64,000 bases of DNA from Cytospora piceicola (lineage: Eukaryota; Ascomycota; Sordariomycetes; Diaporthales; Cytosporaceae). The DNA lies in contig JALQBC010000039.1 of assembly GCA_023375675.1 (NCBI GenBank), positions 310,001 through 374,000 on the forward strand, given 5' to 3'. Of the stretch, positions 45,082 through 56,972 are shown piece after piece. Every line of letters begins with the position of its first letter. Position 1 is the stretch's first letter. Below the pieces are notes generated by a model. That model searched no databases. It worked only from the letters and a program-made list of their open reading frames with translations, and was not told where the DNA came from. The position numbers and the translations under genes were made by a program.

Positions 45082-47073
45082 CTAAGCCAAGAACTCCATC
45101 TCCTCCGTCCTCTCCGCAGCAAACTCGTCCTTGTACCGGTCCCAGATCGTCTGCAGCTCCTCCGTGTACAGCTCGTGCAGCCTGTCCACCTCGCTGTTGT
45201 CCGGGTTCTCGGCCTGCACCACCTTGATGGGCTTCCCCACCACGATGTTCAGCGGCCGCCGGTACGGCATCAGCCCCACGTCGTAGTTGAAGATGCCCCG
45301 CCCGTGCAGCAGCGGCACCGTGAACTTCCACGCCTTGAGGAAGTACCGCTGCGTGTTGTGCAGCCACGGGTGCTTGTGCGGGTCCAGCTGGTCGTACAGG
45401 TCGTTCTCCCCGAACGCCAGCACCGGGACCAGGTCGGCGCCCGTGCGGATCGCCAGCTTGATGAAGCCCTTGCGCTCGTTGATGACGAGCCGCAGCGAGT
45501 GCGGTTGCGCCTCGAGTGACTCCCGCGCGCCGCCCACCACGATGGTGACTGCGCGGCCCATGCCCTCGTTGTTTGGCCCGCCGCGGGTGAGGATGTTGCT
45601 GATGGATTCCTTGCTGACCGACAGGACACCCATGGAGAAGATGTATTCCCTGTACAGCGGCAGCTGAAAGTTGGAATCCAGGGTCAACAGACTGTTCGTG
45701 ATCCCGGGAAACTTGGCGGAGAAACCCAGTGCATCGGTCGCAAAGGCAGCCCAGGCGCCGTGAGAGATGATGCCATGAGGATGGTACCCTAGGATATACT
45801 TGCGCGTTGGCAGTAGATCATGAGTCTTATGGAGCTTGGCAGGGTAGTACTCGGCGAAGTATCTCCAGATAGGGAGTCTGCGGGCCCATTCCTTGCGCCT
45901 TCTCAGCTTGCCGTCAACGGCATCGGTTGCGAACAATATCGACACCAGGTAGATGATGACTGTTATGCCAGTGGTCAGCGACAGAATCCCCAGGAGCGGA
46001 ACTCAGCTCGACAAAGACTTACTGATAGGCCAAAACAGTGGTATGGCACAGAAAGAGAAGAATACAGACAGTGTGAAGCCCATGCACAAGGAATGGAATA
46101 GGACAGCCAGGGTCTGCAGCCGCCGCTTGACCGGCACCTTGAGCGGCGCCCACCGCATGCCCGCAATCTCTGTAGCCTCCTCCATTTCTTGCTTCCGCTC
46201 TTCCTCCTCGGGGTCCTCTACATCCGATGCTATCTCAGGGTAATCATCAAAGCCGTCGAGCTGAGCAGATGATTTCTCCTGCTGGGCAGTGTTCTTCTCG
46301 CCCTTTACCTCGGCCTTGGGCTGTACAACTTTGCGCTTCTGGACGTGACCATTGGACTTTGTGTCCGTAGGCTTTTCCTTGACTGCTTCTGCGAAGGTCA
46401 ACCCGCCGGCTGGAGTTGGTTTGGAGTCCTTCTCTTGCCCATTTGTATTTCCGTTTGATTTCTCTGTAGTCGATTCATTATCGGAGTCTTCCTCCCTCTC
46501 GTCCGCAGACCCATCAGCATCTCTCTCCTCGACCTCGGCAGGGTCCTCCTTGACAGCTTCAGCGTACGAGATGGGCTGCGGGGCCATCTGGTCGTCTTCG
46601 TTTTTGTAATTGGTCGGCAGCGTAGCTAGAACATTGGTGTCAACAACTTCCAAGATCCTCGTCCAAGCCTGGGCACCGCCCTCGTCAACGTCTCGAGTAG
46701 CTCCTCCGCCCGTGCAGTCATCGATGAACTTGCTCAGCACAGCCCCGGCAGTATTAGTAGTCGACCCCCTCGATGTCCTCTTCCTTCCGGCCAGGAGCAA
46801 GGTCAGCGGAGAGCCTAGGGGAGAGAACGTCGCTGCCATGGGACTTGGGCAGGCGTTCTCTTTTCCTGGCGTGGCTGCTCCCCGTTTACCTCGTCCTGCT
46901 GTCGCCGGAGAGTAGAAAGATGGGTGCGTGGGAGGACTGCTGCTGGTGATGTTGTGGCCGTCGTACATCTCGAGCTGGAGGTCTGACGCTGACGCTGACG
47001 CTGACGCTGGTGCTGGCGGCGTGATGGGGATGGATGTGATGGTCTCACCTGCACTGCCGTTGGCGGGTGCCAT
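45082..47073 (-). CDS. DGAT2: Diacylglycerol O-acyltransferase, DGAT2 family, with long N-terminal extension
   Basis: Two exons (46023-47073 and 45082-45959; 63-bp intron GTAAGT...AACAG) give 642 residues. The C-terminal ~330 residues are a complete DGAT2: paired membrane helices (about 310-355, LAVLFHSLCMGFTLSVFFSF and PLFWPIIIIYLVSILF), the active-site HPHG at about 410-413 (ILGYHPHGIISHG), FPGITNSLLTL, RGGPNNEG, TIVVGGARE and FTVPLLHGRGIF. It makes triacylglycerol from diacylglycerol and acyl-CoA at the ER/lipid droplet. The first ~295 residues are disordered and acidic, with poly-(Ala-Ser), and two near-identical motifs, ISYAEAVKEDP (about 168) and LTFAEAVKEKP (about 225). The frame is continuous into the membrane domain, so this is one protein, far longer than the ~350-420 residues usual for DGAT2. 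Confidence 0.92.
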
Positions 47074-48404
47074 TGTGGCTGCCCTCTTTCAACTGCTCGA
47101 ATAACGCCGAGCCAAGCGTGACTTGACAATAGCAGTTCCGAGATGTCCGCGTGCCTAGCTGGTTGGGGAATCAACCCAGAAGTGGTGGTGGGACAAGTCG
47201 AAACGTCGTTGTGATGCAACGCGACGGGCAGCAGCTTAAGCTACCTACCTAAGAGTACTTAGGTACAAGTATGGTATGGTTGGTACCTGAGCAATGAGAA
47301 GTCGATTGCTCTTAGCTTCCTTGACTAAGTGGTTAGCTGGATGTGATATAGCCTTTTTGACAATCCGGGTTGAGAAGGAGCAAGCACGTTTGATACAGTC
47401 AGCTCTAGGAGGATAATAATCATCAGGAGAGTTCGGGGGTAGAGAAAAGTCCGGAAGCAACAGCTGTGGCAGGACCTCCGAGGCTATTATCTGGCGTGCA
47501 GCCCATGACGTTTGTGGGAGGAATTGAGGCACTGCTGTGTGGGTCCGGTCGGCATACCGGCCTGGTCGGTCTCGCCTCTGAGACGTCCTCAAAACATGCA
47601 GACATGGGTCAACATTCCCTGGGACTCCACTATCACATGCCATTGGGTGCTGAAAACAAGTATGTACAGTACATACTTTGACAGTTCAGGTACCATGATT
47701 TTGTGACGAGGGAGAGGAACGGCACTGACAAACAAAAAAGGTGCAATTATCATGGGCCCCGTAGAAATGGAGTAGAATCGATCCGCTCAGTTGGCAGATC
47801 AAATGAAATTAATTCGCTTTCAAAGCTTGAAAGAGCTTTCCTCTAGTCCCCAGCCACCAAGAGGAAGGCCGATGGATAGATAGATATCGAAGATTATATA
47901 TACAGTGGTACACGGCGTGTAACTTCTTCCCTCTCACCATGTCTCTGATATCTCAAACACACACCCCGGAGATTTTTGTACAAGTATACCACAGAGCTCG
48001 AATGTCCCCACAGAGATTTCGCCTCAAAAGAAAAGGTCCCCGCGAGGAACCGGGAGCAGAGTAGAGCAAAGTTACTCTGTCCACCGTCCCCCCCCCCCCC
48101 CCAAAAAAAAGAATAAGAAGCGAAGTCGAAGGGGGCAAAAAGAAGAAAAAAAGGCAGGCCCCGCTATGCCCTGTTGGTTGGCGTACCACCAAACGTGGCC
48201 TAGGTAGCCGAATGCAAATGCCAAAATAGCAGAATAATTCGTATTGCTCGTAAGTAAGCATGTGCCAATGCCCTCCCAGGTAAAAGTGGACGAACAGCGC
48301 CCAACCGAGGGGGCCAAAAAATGAAATATGGTCATCATCATGAGAAAGATGCTTTTCGGTATCCGGAAGATAGAACACAGGAGACAAAAGGAATAGGGGA
48401 AATG
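47074..48404. other. Intergenic region, DGAT2 promoter and nif1 3' flank
   Basis: 1.3 kb without a supportable gene. It contains CTACCTACCTAAG...CTTAGGTAC just upstream of DGAT2 (47241-47265), a GATA-type triplet (GGATAGATAGATATC, about 47872-47886), and a C15-A8 homopolymer junction at 48088-48110. Confidence 0.6.
48088..48102. repeat. Poly-C tract (15), followed by A8
   Basis: Fifteen consecutive C's followed by eight A's. Length in the assembly may be unreliable. Confidence 0.9.
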
Positions 48405-50707
48405 TTATGATGGGGCGGTGGTGGTGGTGTTGGATCGACCCTTGCCGAAGAATCGTGACTTTGACTTTGACCGAGCCTTGGTGCTCCTTGCGTCGTCGTC
48501 GTCGTCGTCTTCATCGTATTTGGGCTTGTGGATCCTATACGCAGATAGGTTAGCATCAGGGCAGATTGATACGAAAAGTCCGTGGATACTTACCAGCTGT
48601 TGCCAACCATGTTCATACCCTTTGCCTCAGCCTGGCGGTAGAACTTAGCCGCCTTCTTCAGGTTCTTCTTGCAGCCAATTCCCTTGGCGTAACAGAAGCC
48701 GGCCTCGGCAAGAGCATCAACATCGCCCCAGCCTGGAATTGTATTAGTCAATTGTACTCAAATATGTTGAAAGGAAAGACGCGACTCACTTCCGGCGATC
48801 TCGAAGCATCGCAGGGCAAGGGCTTTATCCTGCTCTATCCCCCACCCGTTCATGTGGCTCACACCAAGCTCGTAGATGCTCAAAGCCAGCTGCGCTTTAC
48901 GCGTCTTGCGCTGTGTCACATCTACGTGCTGGCCTTCCTTCACGTGGCTCTCATCCTCCGCAATCTCAACGCCGGCGCACTCGGCGGCCTTCCGCAACCA
49001 TGACACAGCCTCAGGCTGGTTGGGCCGCATGCCCCAGCCGTGCCGGCATGCTAGTGCATAGAGAAGCATGCCCGTAGGGTGGCCCTGCTTCGCGGCATAT
49101 CGAAGATGATAGGTCGACTCGTTCACTTTTCCCTCTTCGTGCAGGGCAACGGCTTTGCTGACATGCTCATCGGCGGGTGTTTCAGCCATCGTAGCTGCCA
49201 CCGAGTGTTGAGAACGAGCCTTGATGGTGCTCGCGTCACTGGTTGTTGCTGTCGCCGTTGATGGCCTGGTCTGACTCCGTCCACGTTGTGGTCCATCCTC
49301 GAAAGCCCGCCCCCGTTGTGGTCCATCCTCGGAAGCCCGCCCGTCACTTGTCGATGGTCGACTATTGTTGGGCGACGGTTGCGTTGTGGGACGCGGTACT
49401 TCCAAGCTGGTTTCCCCCGATCGCCTCTGCAAGTCTCTACTCCCCCGGCTTGATGGCCTCGTAGGTGGGGATGGTGGCGCTTGGCCGCCATAAGGAATCG
49501 GTTGAACATTGCTTGGAGGCACCACCGACTGCTCCCACTGGAGGGTTGCCGGGCCCGGAACTCCTCGCTCCTTTGAATTAGCACGCTGTAACAGCTTCCC
49601 TCGAGGCAAGGTGTACTTGGAGTAGATATATGACTGTGTTCCTGATGGGTCTTCCGGCATATCAGGGAAGCTCTCGCTATTCAAACTGACCGGTGTATGG
49701 GCCGCGTCGTCTGTTGGTAAGAAGGATGAGTGACTGTCCGACGATGGTTGTCTTGTTGGCGGTTCCATACGTGCTGGTGTTTCCAGGCCCGGCGTACCTG
49801 CTCGGCTCATAGGTCTCGAGAAGTTGAAAGCCGGCTTGGGAATCTCAGACATGTTGGAGCTTACTGATGGCGATCGTTGGTGAGGAGGCGAAAATACACT
49901 GGCACTGCTCGAGGAAAGCTTCCGGGACCGGGTAGAGTGGAAAGAGGAGCCCATAACATCATCCTCGGGGCCTTCCAGTGGCTGTGACTGGATGCTCGAT
50001 GTCCTCTTAGGAAAGGTGGCCATGGGAGGGGCGAGGGACTCGTGCGATGTTCTGTGCTCGAGTCTGCGAGGTGAAGACAAGGCTTTGTTCGTAGCCGTCG
50101 GGGGCTCTGCGAGAAGCTCCTGTTGATGAACGGATCCCGCATCGTCAGCCAGCCTGGCATCGATGCTGGCGCTATCAAACGACGACGGCGAATTTTCTCG
50201 CCTCCCTCCGAAGTAGCTGCTCCTGTTATCTGTGCCCTCTGCTCCTCGACCTCGAAATTGTTCGATGGAGTTCGGCGTGGGCATGGGAAATGAAGTGTCT
50301 GGAGTCGGTGGTATCTGGCTCATGCGTGGGTGCAACGACTTAGGTCGTTCGGGAGACTCCTCCAATTCTGGCCTCATTGCAGGTCCAGCCGAGTGTTGCT
50401 GGGTTGTGTCTCCAGCATCGGAGCCAGATTCTAGTGACATGGACCGGAAATAGTCAGATCTTCCTTGTACTACGAGAGGGCTCTCGGTTGTCAGTGGCGG
50501 CAAGCGGCTCATTCGCCTACCAGCCCTGGCACTCTCCTCCAACTGCTTGGCCAGCAGCCGGCTCTGTAGTGCGAAGGCATCGAGGGGCGAGAGCTCGGGT
50601 GGGTGCTCCCCAGCGATGTGTAGGCGTGGTGATCTCAAGGGGCGCGAGATGGAGGCTTGCGACTCGGAGCGCACATCGATAAAGCCGGGTCGGGTAGGAG
50701 TCGTCAT
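48405..50707 (-). CDS. nif1: Sel1-repeat protein, Nif1/Dsf2-like
   Basis: Three exons (48790-50707, 48594-48732, 48405-48534) with consensus splice sites give 728 residues. The first ~520 residues are Ser/Pro-rich and disordered with many SP/TP sites. Then come Sel1-like (TPR-like) repeats of about 36 residues: STYHLRYAAKQGHPTGMLLYALACRHGWG, AQLALSIYELGVSHMNGWG, ALALRCFEIAGSWGDVDALAEAGFCYAKGIG and KAAKFYRQAEAKG. An acidic run (DEDDDDDD) and a basic tail (KSKSRFFGKGRSN) end it. The arrangement matches fission yeast Nif1, a mitotic inhibitor that binds the Nim1 kinase, and budding yeast Dsf2; a cell-cycle role is inferred from those. The middle holds a 10-residue tandem duplication (EDGPQRGRAF/EDGPQRGRSQ). 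Confidence 0.83.
49284..49343. repeat. 30-bp direct repeat inside nif1
   Basis: Two adjacent copies of a 30-bp unit beginning CGTTGTGGTCCATCCTCG, differing at two positions; in frame, it duplicates ten residues (EDGPQRGRA-) of the disordered region. Confidence 0.85.
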
Positions 50708-51100
50708 GTTGGACTGCTCAGTTCATCGACCTTGGATCCACCTCAAATCTCCAGCAGAACGCGAAGCGCTGCGTTGCTCTCAGGAACCGTAGGTGAATAC
50801 TAATGACGTGGGGAAATGACGTTTGCCTTTCGAGGAATGCGCAAGGGGCGTTGTGTCGGGTGTGGCGCGGGCTTGTCTCTGAAAAGGGGAAGATTCCTCG
50901 AAGTCGAAAAGAGAAGAAGAGGATGGCCTGCTTCTGGGAAAGAATGCGATGACGAGGGTACCCTATGTCAATCAGAGACGACTATGCATCACCAGGTGGA
51001 CGTTGACAAAAGGCAGACTGGGTTTGTAGGCTGTCAGGGTCGGTCGATCGATTGGGCGGAGCTTTGAATGATGTACACAACCCCTGAAGGCGGTATAGAG

Positions 51101-51130
51101 ACAGACGGACAGACAGACAGACAGACAGAC
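51101..51130. repeat. ACAG microsatellite
   Basis: About seven ACAG/ACGG units in tandem upstream of nif1. Confidence 0.9.
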
Positions 51131-52812
51131 GGAAGAATGCCCAGGAACGATGCTGCGTCTCCAGAAAGAAGGATGAATTCGTCACTCGAACTAGAATAAT
51201 CGGAATTCAACACCAGAATCTACCCGGCGATCGAAAACGGCCCCGTGGAACGACTGAGAGTGAACAGCTTCGGGTCGGTATTCGGATGTGTCTCGTGGTT
51301 GGCCCCTTTTCAGGCGGATTCCTGCTTGGACCTTGAATCGAATACAGCGCGCGGATTGGCCTTGTCAGGATACCTCAAAGCTGGTTGCATCCGTGATTCG
51401 AAAGGAAGGTTGGGAAGGCCTTGGAAAACACAACCTTGAGTCCTCTGAGAGAAGAAGGGAATGTAAAGATTGGCGGGAAGTGAAGGAGGAACGAGCGCTA
51501 CCAAAGATTCGTCCGAGCGGAAAGTCGAGACTGAGAAATGAACGAGCACCTCTTTTTTTCTTTCTTGTTTGGAGTTTGAGTTACTTGAGCGATAACACCA
51601 CCTCAACCCCAACGAAGTCAAAAACCCGTCAAGTCACCTTCAGACCATGAGAGGGACAAGTGACCAAAATACCAAAGACCAAAGGGATTCAGTTGTTGCC
51701 CGACAAGATGTACCCAGGGAAGGACGGCAAAAGACGCCTACCAGAAAACGAAAAGGATTGGGTGGTTGTGAGATAGCAAAAAAGAAGCGGGAGATAGAAG
51801 GCAGAAAGGAACATCAATTGGCATTTGGCATCTGGCACTTGACAGAGCATAAGGGACTGGAAGAAGCGAGACTGGAGACTGAGGACTGCGGACTGAGGGC
51901 CGAGACCTTCCAATACTACACTACAGTATTCCGTGTCCAGTACCAGTACAAGCACAGGCAGCATGGTACCTCCCTAGAGAGAGATGTTCAGGTACAGCGG
52001 AAGCTACCCAGGTACAAGGGCAACACCGCTGAATGGGGCACCTGGACAGGGATAGCAAGCGTGCTAAAGGTATAATTGGAACAGGCCTCCACAGCGCTAA
52101 TGGCAGAAGCATGGATCATAGCTGGGTCGACAGGGCGGAGAACCCCTTTTGTTTCCTTTTCCATGATGGCAGCTGGCAGGATGGACACCTTCAAACGACT
52201 TCATCATCAACCCAGAGCTTTGTCCACAAGAGACATCGTGGCCACAACTATGGCTTGTATTGATGGACAACAGGAGGTCTATAGCAAAACCAGATATCGT
52301 CCGAAATCCTGCCTGCAGGCCACCAGGTCTCCAGATCGTGGCCGTTTCAAAAGATCCAGGCGTCCATATCGCATAACCCGCCGCCGGTGTCATAGTGCCA
52401 CCGTCACAAAGCCCATTCGAGGAACACAACGCTACACACACATCCGTACACAAACTACAGACTAATATCATCACGCGTAATGATGAAATCTTGGATGTCT
52501 CGACGAAGAGTCCCGCTGGCTGATGCTCCTTTACTAGTAGTTACTTACTTACTTAATTATTAAGTATGTAGTCAGTCATCTTGACCGAACTGCGATACGA
52601 GCTCCTTTCTCTCATCTGCTGCAACAATGAAGGTTCTTCCCGGCTGCCTAGCTGCTCCAATCGGTGCACTGCCGGTCACCAAGCTCGGGGCAGATCGCCA
52701 GATGCATCTTGAACTTCCTAGCTTCCATGCTTCCATGCTTCCAGAACATGCAGGTTCCTGCTGCAACGCGTGGACATGTCACTAGTGCCGCAGACCCAAG
52801 TGCTGTGATACG

Positions 52813-52836
52813 AGGTTATCAGGTTATCAGGTTATC
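52813..52836. repeat. 8-bp tandem repeat, three copies
   Basis: AGGTTATC repeated exactly three times, followed by a degenerate AGGCCATC copy. Confidence 0.9.
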
Positions 52837-52940
52837 AGGCCATCAGGGCTGCATGCATCCAGGGCTCGTACCTGCAAGTTGTGGGACTTTTGGGATCCCA
52901 AATCGCGATCGCTCTTTAAGCAGCTCTTTTAACTCTCGAT

Positions 52941-52964
52941 CTGTCAGTCTGTCAGTCTGTCAGT
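52941..52964. repeat. 8-bp tandem repeat, three copies
   Basis: CTGTCAGT repeated three times, followed by GTGTGTG. Confidence 0.9.
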
Positions 52965-54406
52965 GTGTGTGCCTACCGTTACATAGGCCAGACCAGACCA
53001 TGGGACCAAGAGGCTCCAATTACCAGCGATCCCCAAGCTCAATAAAGTCGACATATCCATCTTTAGGCGTGAAGATGCCGAAGCAACCAAGATTTCAACG
53101 TGGCATCCCGGCTCATCCCCCCCGCCATGCTTACGTCCTAAAAAAAAAAACAGACAGAGAGGGAAAAAAAATAAACGGCTGTCAACTCTTAGCATCGGCC
53201 CCATCCCGAGGTCATTTCGATGTACCCTTTACAAAAAGGACGGTCCAATCACCGTCACGGAGAACAAAGCAGCTCATCATTTTATCCTGCCAGGAAGATG
53301 ACGATCCCTTCATTGGATGCCCGAGGGTCTCTCCATTGCCCAGAGATGACGGACATGAGAGAGCAGATCACCCAAGGTCGAAGGTCGAAGGGGGAGAAAA
53401 AGACGCGTCGTCTGTTCAATCTGCCCTAATGAGATGATCTCCCGGTGTCCAAAATCCTAAATCGTGGAGAACACCCCTGTTTGGGACTATCACCAACGCG
53501 GAAATTAGACTTAAAATGAGGCTATTCCCAACATAGAAGCTTCAGGACTCATCACGTAACCAGGCTAATGTGGCACACAGGCGAGTCCGGCATTGACTTA
53601 TGCAGCACATTGATTCGCGAATTTGTAGTGACCGGGATGACAGCTACAAATCTCTTCTGTGTTATTTTTCAGGTCGGCATCGAGCACCGGGGCATCCGTC
53701 GACATTGATTCCCAGCCTCGCCGACGAGGAGTGTGCGCTAGCATCCAGTGGGGGCGCCGTCCACCCGCCATAGCTCGAGAACAAAGCACTTGTTACTGCT
53801 TGTGACAAGTCATCAGGAAGTCTGCGGACGAGAGTCTTATCCTACTGTCTCGTTTGCCACGTCTTAGCGGACAGGTGGGCAAGCCTACTTTCTATCCGGC
53901 ACGCCTTATTTCCTTTTCAATTTATGTCACAACTTGGGCCCCATTTGCCTCCTTCCCCGGGCCCTTCTCGTCGTATTCGTGGGTCGACGTTTTCACCGAA
54001 TCGCGTCAGAGGTTGAAGGATCTGTATCTAAGTCCAAGATTTGCCTCTGACAAATCTCAAATCTTCACATGCCGGGGGCGAGGGAACACTGGGCACACAG
54101 CGTCACAGGCGCTGTGAGACACCACCCACTGCGGTCGTCTCTAAACTCAGCTGTCGTGGTCAGGGACACAACATGGACACATGGCCAGGGCGCCATCACA
54201 TTGGACACCGGAGCAAAAAATGGGAATTGTCACACATGGCTCTCTGCTTGCCCCTATTGGTCTGTGAGAAATCTGGAATATTTTCCCCTACTACCTAGCC
54301 TTAACGCCACATGCCGATGCAAAGCAAGAAAACAAAAAGTGAGATATCGGGACCAGAGCCATCCTTCAAATCTCTCGGCCTGTCTGCGGCCCTTATTCGG
54401 TGACAT

Positions 54407-55883
54407 TTATAGATCCTTAGTCCTCAGCTTCTTCAGCCTCGTCGCGCCCTCGAACATAAACCTGTCTACCGCAGCCGCGACCGTCAGGGTACCGCCGAGA
54501 ATGGCGCACAGCCCGGTGAGGAACCCGGCAAATGTCTTGGCTGGCTCTTCACGGTTGATAACCTTCATAGGGGAAATATCCTGTGAAGAACCTTGTCAGC
54601 CACGGAGCCGGAAAAGAGATCGATGGGGGGGGGGGGTTCATGTCAAGTGACTTACGTAAGAAAAGAACACGCCCGGAATACCACCCCTGGAGTGCTCGCG
54701 CTCTGCGTGACCCTCGGCGGCGTCGTTCCCGCCAGACAAGCTGCGCTTGTGGCTCGTGACGGAGTACTGGTGCGTCTCGATGCTACCATCTGTGTTCTGG
54801 CCAAACTGGCCCAGCGCGGCGCTTCCATCGGCAACCATGTCGCGGTACTTCTTCTCCCAGCCCAGAGGCAGGTAGGACGTAGGGACGATCTTGACAAAGT
54901 ACATGAAGTTGTAGTTGGGGTCCTCGGTGGGCTGCGCGAGGCCGTCGAGGGGGTTGAGGTCGTGGCTCGCCCAGGACGAGGAGGTGGCACTCAGCTTCTT
55001 GGCGATGGCCTCGGGCAGCTGGGGCCCGAAGCGCAGGGCGTGGATGGTGTGCGAGAAGGAGTGGCCGCCGGCGACGGGGGTGTCCCAGTAGTTCTTGAGG
55101 TCGTGGACGTGCATGTTGCCGTTGCTGAAGCTGCGGCCCGGGGCGATGTGGAAGTTGCCGACGACCTTGTTGACGCGCAGGCTGCCCTCGATGCGGCAGC
55201 CCTCGTGGCGCTGCTCGTCCAGCTTCTCGGCGTAGTGCTCCCTCTCGCACTGCTCGACGTTCTCGCCGCGGCCGAAGGCCCACGACTTCTGCGCGTACGC
55301 CTCGCGCACCTCGTCGCACGTGTTGCAGCACCCGGGCTTGGTGGCGCCCTCGGGGGAGCCCGCGCCGTAGCAGTCGCCGCAGTACTCCGGGTCCAGGTGC
55401 TTGGCCGTCTCGTCGTCGTTGTGCAGCGACAGCGCCTTCATGTCGATGACGCCGCCGCCCTCGGACTCGGGCCTGAGGCGCACCTTGGACACGCCGTGCT
55501 GCACGCCGTGCTGCTGCTCGCCCGAGACGTCCATGACGTCGAGGGTCAGGAGCTCGCAGGGGATTCGGGGGAAGGTGACGTTCAGGTGGATCTCCATCCG
55601 CTCGCCTAGTTGGTTATAAGTGATGGCTACGGTCAGCGTTTCCGGAGGACAGTAAGGTGGGAGCGTAGTGATCCGTGCGCAACGACATACCTCTTCCCTT
55701 GTCGACGATGAGCTCTGGGTGTATTACTGTCCGCCTGTAGTCTGCCCACTCGCCCCACGCCAGGTAGAGCACGACCAGCAGGGAGAAAATGGTGACGATA
55801 CCACCAGAGGTAGTTCGGATGCGCGCATCTTCGACCGTTTTTGTAAAGGCATCAAGCCTTGTGAACCGCGATTTGGGTGCCAT
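54407..55883 (-). CDS. ERV46: COPII vesicle receptor component Erv46 (ERGIC-3)
   Basis: Three exons (55691-55883, 54656-55605, 54407-54580) with GTATGT/GTAAGT donors and TAG/CAG acceptors give 438 residues. MAPKSRFTRLDAFTKTVEDARIRTTSGG is the typical Erv46 start, followed by the first membrane helix (IVTIFSLLVVLYLAW). The luminal domain has CGDCYGAG and CCNTCDEVREAYAQKSWAF cysteine motifs and NGNMHVHDLKNYWD. Near the end, GIPGVFFSYDISPMKV leads into the second helix (FLTGLCAILGGTLTVAAAVDRF) and a short basic cytoplasmic tail. With Erv41 it cycles between ER and Golgi and retrieves escaped ER proteins. The second intron contains a G12 run. The start is the ATG at 55883; the frame upstream opens only at GTG. 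Confidence 0.94.
54625..54636. repeat. Poly-G tract (12) in an ERV46 intron
   Basis: Twelve G's on the plus strand (C's on the transcript strand) about 20 bp inside the second intron's donor end. Confidence 0.9.
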
Positions 55884-56972
55884 TTTTAATAGCAACTTTG
55901 GAGGTAGCACAGAAAGCCCGGCAGCTGCAGTGTCATAAGCTCACTGCTCTCAAGGTAGGAGGTAGCTCGATGCGCCGATGTAGTTCAGATACGGAAAAAG
56001 AGCGGCAGGGAAGATCAATTCTTCATATAAAGAGGAGCATATAAAGAGGAGCTAATGGTGTTTGACCATAGAGCGACAGCCAGCTCAGTGGACGTCGAAG
56101 CAATGGTCACAAATCAAAGAATGGAAGCGGAATGGGGTTGTGATTGTTGGACGAGGCTGATTAGTAGCCGTGCTCTCTCTCGTCTCAAACATGCACGTAA
56201 AGGCCACCTCACAAGAAAGATTCCCCGTGTTGCGCGGCTCCGGGGGGCTGAGTGGGCGTCTTCCCGCACTATGGCGCCCCAATCAGGAGCTTGAATTGAT
56301 TTTAGAGGCCCACTGGCGCCCACTGAGGCCCTGCGGCTCAAGCTCAAGCGGCCCGGCGACGCTTGGACCAGCCTCGGTACGTCCCTCTCCAGGGTTCCTC
56401 CTCCTCTTCTTACTGCAGTCACCAGGTTCCGTTATGATCAACCTACGGAGTACATTCCGCGCACCTACAAACAACAAACAACCTGGAACTGAACGCACAT
56501 TTTGCCTTCGCTTGCCTTCTATTGTAGAAGTATGCGTAAGGAGTGAGAGTTCCTATCGTGGCAAACAAAGCCTAGGTAATAACTACTCTGATATGTAGTA
56601 GCCTGCACAACCTTGCAAGTGTTGACTGATATAAAGGTATAGCCCTCAGTATATCCAATACTCTTGCCCTCGGAAGAATTCACATATCTTCTCAAACATG
56701 CTGCTTACGTGAGCTATGTTATCAAGTCTGAGCCTGATACCGGCAGTTACAGACACATGGAGATGACTCACTCACCGAGTACAACTTTCACGTATACATA
56801 CTAAGTACGGTAGATATAAGAACTTCCAGAATAGAATATCATAGCAAATATCCTTACAGGCCTCAACCTTGGACTCAAGTACCAACAGACTCTCATATAC
56901 ATCCCCCAACCCAGTCCTCCATTGTCCCAGTCCACCAGTCTCCTCCAGGGCTAGTCTCGCCCTTCAACCAAG
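55884..56972. promoter_or_regulatory. Divergent intergenic region between ERV46 and the GNAT gene
   Basis: 1.1 kb containing both promoters. A duplicated 14-bp unit with TATAAA lies at 56024-56051. No supportable gene was seen; frames here are short on both strands. Confidence 0.55.
56024..56051 (+). repeat. 14-bp tandem duplication with TATAAA
   Basis: CATATAAAGAGGAG occurs twice head to tail, giving two TATAAA hexamers 14 bp apart, about 920 bp before the GNAT start and about 140 bp upstream of ERV46 (opposite orientation). Confidence 0.85.

Larger units (their letters stand above)
50708..54406. other. 3.7-kb intergenic region
   Basis: Between nif1 (start 50707, minus) and the ERV46 stop. 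No known family is recognisable. It contains the nif1 promoter and probable long leader with CT/GA-rich tracts, several short tandem repeats (51101, 52813, 52941) and TTAC repeats near 52541. A plus-strand frame of 142 codons (51647-52075) is Lys/Glu/Arg-rich without motif and probably non-coding. Confidence 0.55.

Noticed and set aside
45960..47073. N-terminal part of DGAT2 as a separate gene
   Set aside because: The frame continues without a stop into the membrane helices, and the splice junction to the acyltransferase exon is consensus and in phase.
51647..52075. 142-codon plus-strand frame upstream of nif1
   Set aside because: Purine-rich leader-like DNA giving Lys/Glu/Arg/Gln-rich translation; no motif.
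54593..55609. 338-codon plus-strand frame antisense to ERV46
   Set aside because: Val/Leu/Arg-rich shadow of the ERV46 coding sequence, crossing its G12 intron tract.
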